From contig JAQFVV010012497.1 in the NCBI GenBank assembly GCA_028023455.1, forward strand, positions 312,001 to 376,000: a stretch of 64,000 bases of DNA. The letters run 5' to 3'. Both the position numbers and the translations under genes were made by a program. Source of the DNA: Epiperipatus broadwayi. Taxonomy: Eukaryota; Onychophora; Udeonychophora; Euonychophora; Peripatidae. The notes beneath the pieces are model-generated. The model saw only the letters and a list, made by a program, of their open reading frames with translations. It searched no databases and was not told where the DNA came from. This document shows positions 57,200 to 64,000 of the stretch, in pieces (position 1 is the first letter of the stretch; the number at the start of each line of letters is the position of its first letter).

Positions 57200-57789
57200 T
57201 ATAGATTATTAGAAGTATACTGATTATATATAATAGAGTAATTTATCAATTTTTTCATATTGTATTTTAGCCATGGTAAAAAAATATTTAAATCTAACAG
57301 TAAATAAACAGAAAAACAAATAAATAAAATTTAAAAATTAGTTTACTTTCAGTAGAATGATTGTGGTTATTTATTTCATCACAATAAATCACATCATGGA
57401 TTAATATTTATTAATCTTTCTCTCAACCAATTTTAACATAATTAAGATTCAGTTGGTACTTCCTTAATAGTAGTCTGTGCTGAGTCATATTCTTGTATAA
57501 TAACCATAAACATATAACTAAAACATTTGCATTGAGGAATTAAGAACACTGGCAATATCGGAAGAGAGTTGTAAAAAGGAATAGATTTAATCTCAAACAG
57601 TAACTTTTTTTTTCCTCAATGTTCTAAAGTATGTCATTAAAGCTTTTGTATTATTGCTCAATTTTTTTGCTACATTTATAATTTTTCATAAATATGTATT
57701 TTATTTTTTTTTAAAAAAAAAAAAAAAAAACAATCTTCAAGTGGCTCTTTAAATTATTTATAAGTTGATGTAATTTATAATTATTATTG
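57200..57789. other. AT-rich spacer
   Basis: It contains long A and T runs (about 57,700-57,730). Nothing else is visible. Confidence 0.35.
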
Positions 57790-57895
57790 ATTGAATCGAT
57801 TTATTATTCAAGAATTCATAAGATGTTTGAGTACTACAAGTGATAGAATTGACCACTTTCCATGGTCTTTAAAATGTAACACTTTACTATTGCAC
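57790..57895 (-). mobile_element. tRNA-derived SINE family C
   Basis: The tail 'ttattattcaagaattcata', body 'actacaagtgatagaattga' and A-box end 'actttactattgca' match the copies at 47.4 kb. Confidence 0.5.
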
Positions 57896-58267
57896 AAGAA
57901 CATGCAGGACAAATCAAATGTTTTACTTTCAAAATTAAAACTTTATTTACACATTACAGTGGATACAAAAGCAATCAATGATAGCATAAAACTATGTATA
58001 CATATAAATGTGGAATGCAGGCCATGTATAGAGAAATATCAAAAGTTTTATTAAAACAATAATTTAGTCTTAAGAGCAGCATAAGAAACTCATGATGGTT
58101 AATTAATACAAGTATGAACGAAATATAACTAAATCTAAATAAAATCAAAGATTATATTAATGTCTTAAGGCAGTGTGTCATGAGCTTAATTAGTTAGGAA
58201 TATAACGTAAGTCAAATCTATGTATAAGATTTGAAAATTCCATTGATAGGCCTAAGAAATATATGAA

Positions 58268-58964
58268 TTAGGACTCTAGCCTCATCTGGCTCCAGGTTTG
58301 GTCAATTAGCCAAGGCTGACAAGTTCGTTTATCCTCTTTAATCTTGTAGAGAGATTTGAAGAAACGATTAATCATCGAGTCATCACAGCCATGATCAAAT
58401 ATCATGCTACATCTGGCAGTCCAAATTGCAAAGTTAATGAATGTGGCCAGTCTTATAGTTCCAAATTGACCCTTTTTAATTGCTGCATTAAAAGAAATGT
58501 TAGCTGGGTCATTGCCATTTATCCGGTCTAACGCTATATTACGGAGGTAAATCCACGAATCACATTGATCCAGAATGTGGCCAATTGACTCTTCCTGTTT
58601 GTTACATAGGGGACAAAGGGGGTTGGTGTTGTAACCCCTTTGGTAGTGTAGAAATGCCCCAGTGGGGAGTGCTCCAAAGATGATTTTTATTAAAAAAATC
58701 AACAAATTTTGGACTCAGTTTGATGAATTTTGTTAGTTTGGAAAATCGAGCAATTCCTATTGGAAGTATATTAGCGGATTTAGTTTTTCTGGGAAACATT
58801 AATTGATAAACTTCCCAATATGATAATTTCCCCTGAAAAAGGGAACCCGACGAGTGGAAGTTTTGAAAAATAACTGTAACTTGCTTTTGTAGCCAAATGC
58901 TTCTTAATCTTGGCAGAGGTCTATCTGTAGGCTCTATCTTTTCCTTGGGGAAGGGGCACTCCAT
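58268..58964 (-). pseudogene. Tx1-like C-terminal region with CCHC finger
   Basis: Two overlapping frames (58,964-58,602 and 58,705-58,268) cover this part. The second has FGALPTGAFLH at residues 10-20 and the finger C31-x2-C34-x8-H43-x4-C48, then a helical stretch with FINFAIWTAR. Its stop at 58,268 is probably the natural end of the protein. The overlap shows one frameshift near 58,690. Confidence 0.7.
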
Positions 58965-59305
58965 ATCGGGATTGTCCTTAAAAATCTTGAATAGTATATT
59001 TTGAGTTCGTTGGAGGTAAAAAATCTTCAGTGAGTGAATCCTAAGGCCATTAAGAAGTTTGGGTTTTTGTAATATGTTGAGGCTGATGATGGGAATCCTG
59101 CCTCCCCAGCAAAGTTTTCTGCATAAGGTTTCAATTTTTTGGATAAATTTGCACGTGGGGGAAAATCCTGCTAGATAATGTTATTTTAGGCAATATTATA
59201 GCATTAAGTAAGTGCTACCTTCCCCAGTAAGGACAGGTTAGACCTTAGATAGTGATGTTACTGTAGAATTGACCTTAGCTAATAAGGAAGCTTGGAGTTC
59301 TCTTC

Positions 59306-60030
59306 TCATAATGGATGGGGGGAGGCTAGGGGGAAGCTGAGAAATTTCTGGGGGGGAGGGGCTTCAAATCCACCTGGTATTTGCTTGCCTGATAGAATTG
59401 ACCATATGGCTGATTTTGTTCTGTTTACTCTGAGACCAGATTTGTGAGCAAACTGGTCCAGGAGTTCCTCAAGCCACTCATCCTGAGATGAGAGGAACAC
59501 CACCACATCATCCATATAGGAAATATGGTGAATGTTCTCCCTCAGTATAGGGATGGCTATCCCAGGAAAGACAGCCTCAATGTTTAGTAGTAATGGGTTC
59601 AGATAGGCTGTGAAGAGAAAGTACTTAGTGGTGAGCCCTGAGGAATGGAAATACAAGGCCGAAATCCTGGAGCCACTCTACCATCGAGAGAGAGAAATAC
59701 CTCCCGATTGTGAAGTAGGTTCTATCATCTGGAGATATGTTGAAGGCACCTGGAGTTCCTCCAGCACACTAAGCAATACTTCGACCCTGACGCAGTCAAA
59801 GGCCCCAGCAAAGTCAAGTTGAACTGCAATCGGTCGGGACATTCTTTTTCCACAAACATGATCTATGAGAAGGCGAAAGTGGCTAACGGCATCGGCAGTT
59901 GAGCTTCCTTTCTTGGCAAATTGGTATTAGGACAATTAACTTATGATGTTGTCTTGGATATCCTCTTTAATTAGGCCTTCAATTGTCTTTACTAGTAAGG
60001 GCAACATCGAGATAGGTCGGAGGTTGTCCA
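59306..60030 (-). pseudogene. Tx1-like reverse transcriptase core
   Basis: Boxes in order: LRPISML (60,001-60,029), LDFAGAFD (59,794-59,817) with the first catalytic Asp, IPQGSPLST (about 59,620-59,646), LFTAYLNPLL in the next frame, and YMDD (59,507-59,518), the second catalytic pair. SGLRVNRTKS follows, as in LINE box D. A frameshift lies between IPQGSPLST and LFTAY, and stops lie near 59,670 and 59,945. All key residues of the active site are still present. Confidence 0.75.
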
Positions 60031-60519
60031 ATTGATGTGGGGCTTCCCATTTCTTAATAAGGGGAACCATGGCAATCGGACACATTCCATTGATTCTCTG
60101 GGTGCCTTCGACCAGAATTCCTTTGATTATTGGGATGGTAAAGGCACTAAGGTGTATGAGTACAAACTTGGGAATGCCATGTAGGCCAGAATGAGTTCTA
60201 TTCGGGAACGATCTTAATTTTGATAGGATCCTAGTTTCAGTGATCTTGTGCGGAGTTGATTCCCTGTTGATTTTTAAAAATAAATATATTGTAACTGAAA
60301 CAAATTCAATAGCAACTGAAATTAGTTACTTTACAAAGCTGCATGGTAAAAAAAAAAAGAAAATAAATGTATAAATTGCCTTGTGCATGTGCATAATATA
60401 ATATATGCATCACTTAAGTACACTGATTTAGGCAATTAAAAGGGGAAAAAAATAGGTCTATAGATTTTTATATATATTGTTATTAAAAATTTTATTCTAG
60501 GAGGTGTATTATGTTCATA

Positions 60520-61350
60520 TTATGTAAAGGAAGAAAAAAAAGTTTTGATGTGTACAAGAATTTGAATTGCATAGTTTATAAAAATATAAAGTATTTTGTG
60601 ACCCTTTTGATTTGTCTTTTAAATGGAGTTTTAAATAAATAATTTGCTCATTCTTATAGTAAATTGAATGGCAAATCTTAAGTATGTTAAAAATTATGGG
60701 TTACTAAAATTAAGAAAGTCATCCATTAATTTTTAATATTGTTAAATTTTTTATAAAAGGAAAAAAAATAAAAACTATATATATTTTTTATATATTACAA
60801 TTTAAGGAATGAAGAAAATGTTTATTAATAAACATGTTAAATCTTGTAAGTAGGATTTGATAAATCTGTTGTTTGGAAAACATCCATTGAATACAGGAAT
60901 AAGTGTGAAAAACAACAAGTGGAGTATAAATAGGTCAGAAATGAACAACTACAGCAGTCTAGTCTATTTCAAGCCTTAATTCAAAAAGCAGTATTGCAGT
61001 GATCTTATGAAGAGAAGAGAAATCTCTGGATAAGTTTTTCACCTAATAACTTGAATAACTATATCTTTCTGACTGTTTTGAAGTATTTTTCAATATTCCA
61101 TATTATAACTGCAATTATGATGATTTTATATAGCGGAAGACTGTCTACCATGGATGGTAAAAAACCAACCACCACACCAGTCAAAACACCTAGAATGATG
61201 CAGTCAGATCCAGAGTATAACATTGAAGTTTGCTACCTACTTAATCATGTCATGAGAAGTTGACTGTGCAATAAGATCTGTCAAGACCTACTGTATACCA
61301 TATTTAATGTCACTTATTTGCAGAAACCTCGGTTTCATATTTTAAACTTT
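60520..61350 (+). mobile_element. Promoter-bearing dispersed repeat G, copy 2
   Basis: This matches 6,680-7,700 in block order: 'gaattgcatagtttata', 'gaagaaaatgttt', the TATA box (tataaataggtcagaaatga, about 60,925), 'agcagtattgcagtgatc' (about 60,990) and the ORF start. From ATG at 61,150 a short frame encodes MDGKKPTTTPVKTPRMMQSD and more, up to the stop at 61,263. The corresponding peptide of copy 1 is similar. It fits the 5' end of an unidentified retroelement. Confidence 0.55.
61150..61263 (+). pseudogene. Short ORF start of repeat G
   Basis: Residues KTPRMMQSDPEYNIEVCYLL are basic at first, then acidic. The homologous stretch in copy 1 retains MQSDxE and EVC. It ends after 37 codons and no known domain follows. 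It could be the first codons of a gag-like or transposon protein. Confidence 0.35.
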
Positions 61351-62700
61351 ACACTTGATAAGATCTTATCGATATAATTATTGTAAGGCCTTAAGTTTAA
61401 AATATCTAATAATTATTATTTTTATTATTAATCAATTTAGTTTGTGTTTGTTTATTGAACATAAACATAAAGCTTTTAACATCCATTATGTTTTTAATAT
61501 CCACAACTCTGAGAAATCATGCAATGAACTGGGGGACATGCAGGGTTAATGGTAATAATTTATAAATGAAGATGTTTGGTCATTCATAAGTTTTCCAAAT
61601 GTAAAATTTTTATTTAGGTTTGACTCCTTAAAATTTCATTTATTTATTTATTGAAACTAGAAAAACATATTAAAATACTTGTGTAATTGTATTTAGTTTA
61701 ATTTTCAGTGCTAAGTTATAAGTCATCACCATCATCACAGGTGTTTGGTTAATATTATTATATATATATATATGTGTGTGCATTTAACAGTTTTACTTAA
61801 ATGAATATTGACTATAATATAAATTTATATTTTTGCATACCTCATGTTCCATTATACCATTATATATTTTAAATCCTACCTCTTTAAATTGAGACAGTAT
61901 AACTTTTTATTTCTCATTTCTGTGCTTAATTCAAAAATTTTATCTTTAATTTATACATTTTAGTCACATTTTAAAAAAATATTGTTTTACAAATATACAA
62001 GTTAACAGAACACATGTGCATGATTTCACTGTTCAGAGATTTGATTGACATTAACTGTAAAAAGATTGAATAGGATTTCAAACTCTACGATTAAAAAAAA
62101 AGATTCAACCATAGGACATTAAAGTGGATAATGAAGCATGAACATTGGAAGGATTATCTTAGTTTGAATTTTGATAAGCTACTGACATTACACCTATAAT
62201 CAATATAATATCAATATATATAGTCTTGATCATTTTTAAGTCATAGATGCCGAGAACATTTCAAAATTAAGCCTTACTTCCTTTTGAGTCTTAGAGGCTA
62301 ATAAATTCAACAAATACTTAAACCATACTTTGCATCCTCCAAGCCTTAGAGGTAAATGAGTAAACTACTTGAAAAATGTTTACGTCAGATGACATTATAG
62401 TATCTCACGTACATAATCAAATATACCTCACTAGAAATTGAACATACAGTATTTAAATAAACTTTAATAGAAATTTCTCTCTCTCTCTGCAGAAGTTAAA
62501 CTAACTATTCTAGTCATATGTTTCATATTGATTGACACCAGCTATTTATTACTTAAATTATTACATTTTTAAAAAATATCAATAAAAGTCACTCTTGCTT
62601 TTCTAACAACCTGGTAATTTCTCTTTTTGTAATTTTAATTGCAAACTTTCTGTATTATCATTTTCTCTTTAAATCATTGATCCTTTTAAACATATCCCAG
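61350..62700. other. AT-rich DNA, no gene seen
   Basis: It contains a (TA)n/(TG)n tract at 61,755-61,780 and a (CT)n run at 62,478. A 64-codon frame (61,355-61,549) is not recognised. Confidence 0.4.
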
Positions 62701-62749
62701 GATTGACAGAATAAGCCAGTTTTTCTTCTTCTGTAATTAAGTTTTCATT

Positions 62750-63990
62750 GATGATGAGGTCTTCATCCACATAGATTTGAGATATGTTCTGACATTTTCT
62801 GAGTTTCTTCACACTGGTTTGGATCTCATTCTCTTTGCTTTCTGGATCTTTTCCTATTTTTTTTCTATTCTAGTACTAGTTCTTATATTTGGTGAATTTT
62901 CGGGGATTTTTCCTCAGTGCCTGGTATTCTTGGGTTGGAAAACTTCTAGAATAACTTACTGCGCATGTTCTATCTCTGTTACTAGTACTTCTTTTTTGCC
63001 TCTCTCTATAGAGTTGAAATCTTTGGTCATTTTTCTAATACAACCAATAGATGCCTCATTTCTCTTTTTTTTTGATTGCATGTTTGGTGTGGTAAATTTA
63101 ACTTTTTTCTTATCTATGCATTCCTGATTCTGGAAGTTCATGTCCATGGCATTTAAAAACTCTGCCACTTGTTTTTTGTTCTATGGTTTTTTGAGCAATG
63201 CTGATGATCATCTGTTCATTCACAAAAGAGTAAATTATGTCAAATAATTCTGATGATTTGGCTTTTTTCCATGCCACATGCAGACATTGTCCTTAATTTT
63301 GACCGTTGCCTTCGAAATAGAATTGGGTATAACTTTCACCATTTCTTATGTAAAATTTTTCCTGCATAATTTGATATCTGATTTTTTCTTGATGTATTTT
63401 TGACTAAAAATTATTCAAAATTTGCTCTCTATATCCAGAATAGGAGGTTGGTTATTTTAATTAATAAGTTACAGCATTCCTTAACAAGTCCTTGTAGATG
63501 ATTATAAGCAATAGCCACTTACTCTCTGTCTGTTAGCTGATTTAATTGGAAATAATTCTCCAAACTATTGATGGGTTCCATGGGAGATTTTCATACCTCA
63601 ATTCTGAACAGCTGAATTTTGAGGAATTGATTAGTGCAAGTAAAAGTCTCATAATCTCTGCTGTTCTGTGATTGTTGTATTCTTATAGCTTTCTTTTGGT
63701 TTTGTATCTTTATGGTATCTTATGCTATTTTTATTAGATTCTTTTGTCCATTTTGTTAACCAGTTTCATATATCTTCTTTTATCTTAGCATAATCCATTT
63801 TATATTATTTATGATGCTTAACTACTTCTTTCTGAGTTTTTTGCATCTTTTTGAATTTTTCATTAAGTAGTCATTTTCTTCTCAATCTTTTCACACTTCC
63901 AATTTTTCTATTCTTTCTTCCTTGGAAGGGTTTAATTTATTTTCACCAGATTCAATAGATTTTTTGATCATTACCTCAAAATCAGTAAGT
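62750..63990 (-). pseudogene. Decayed coding region, unrecognised
   Basis: Minus-strand translation in several frames gives long, non-repetitive stretches: DFEVMIKKSIESGENKLNPS (about 63,980), NSLENYFQLNQLTDRE with VAIAYNHLQGLVKECCNLL (about 63,560-63,480), and the open 70-codon frame 63,168-62,956 (AEFLNAMDMNFQNQECIDKK). The residues are Lys/Glu/Asn-rich, unlike the T-rich noise frames. It may be ORF1 or gag of a retroelement continuing beyond the window. The 116-codon plus frame at 62,777-63,127 is its antisense shadow. Confidence 0.35.
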
Positions 63991-64000
63991 AATTTTTTTT

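Larger units (their letters stand above)
58268..60270 (-). mobile_element. L1/Tx1-like LINE, RT to C-terminal finger
   Basis: On the minus strand the order is a pre-RT region (about 60,190), RT boxes (60,030-59,500), connection (LCWGGRIPIISLNILQKPK at about 59,100, the FxWGGxxPRI motif of the L1/Tx1 group) and a CCHC finger (58,613). It is clearly less AT-rich than the rest of the window and decayed only lightly: a few stops and one- or two-base shifts. It starts 5'-truncated at about 60,270. The 3'UTR probably runs to about 58,060, but I could not place the end. Confidence 0.75.

Noticed and set aside
59610-59822. 70-codon plus frame
   Set aside because: It is a shadow of the Tx1-like reverse transcriptase on the minus strand.
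62777-63127. 116-codon plus frame resembling a membrane protein
   Set aside because: It is antisense to a more coding-like minus-strand frame; its hydrophobicity follows from T-rich DNA.

Overview
This is a strongly AT-rich stretch of a eukaryotic, most likely invertebrate animal, nuclear genome. It has no bacterial-style gene spacing, no operons and no long intact ORF; the longest open frames are about 60 to 145 codons. What can be recognised is mostly decayed transposable elements. They include non-LTR retrotransposons of three types: RTE-like with (GAT)n 3' tails, a Jockey/CR1-like one, and an L1/Tx1-like one with a C-terminal CCHC finger. There are also tRNA-derived SINEs, a hAT-type MITE, several long-inverted-repeat (foldback) elements and a TIR element of about 1.8 kb. 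I cannot fix the phylum from sequence alone; molluscs, arthropods, cnidarians and flatworms remain possible.

Layout. 0.56-2.2 kb: a foldback element into which a hAT MITE and a 79-bp SINE-like element have inserted. 4.4-5.75 kb: the 5' half of an RTE. 6.2-7.7 kb: a repeat with a TATA-box promoter and a short ORF start; its second copy is at 60.5-61.35 kb. 9-10 kb: an unclassified island of more normal base composition. 13.0-14.2 kb: an exon-like GC island with plausible splice sites, then the C-terminal finger of a LINE on the minus strand. 14.6-15.7 kb: an LTR-like segment with a tRNA-like SINE inside it. 16.2-23.1 kb: an RTE that seems to be one element split by about 3.1 kb of later insertions, with a MITE inside its RT region. 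23.6-30.3 kb: tRNA-SINE copies and AT-rich DNA. 33.7-34.5 kb: a poly(A)-tailed retroposed copy with target-site duplications (TSDs). 36.9-40.95 kb: RT fragment, near full-length RTE, and a second RTE 3' end. 41.1-42.3 kb: a 950-bp foldback and a SINE-like copy. 44.7 kb: a short piece of a transposon-type protein. 45.85-46.66 kb: a foldback. 47.4-47.9 kb: tRNA-SINEs. 49.1-50.9 kb: the TIR element with two internal minisatellites. 51-52.3 kb: an RTE tail and degenerate SINE-like copies. 53.5 kb: a 34-nt retroposed tRNA-like fragment. 54.3-57.2 kb: RTE, Jockey-like LINE and a small MITE. 57.8-60.3 kb: a tRNA-SINE and the Tx1-like LINE. 62.7-64 kb: a decayed coding region on the minus strand.

How the parts relate. 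The short non-autonomous families were probably moved by LINE enzymes, because their flanking duplications vary from 9 to 16 bp; that is an inference. No host gene could be confirmed. The best candidate for a host exon is the island at 13,048-13,324. AT-rich blocks listed as featureless were read for coding, tRNA-like and inverted-repeat signals and showed none I would defend.
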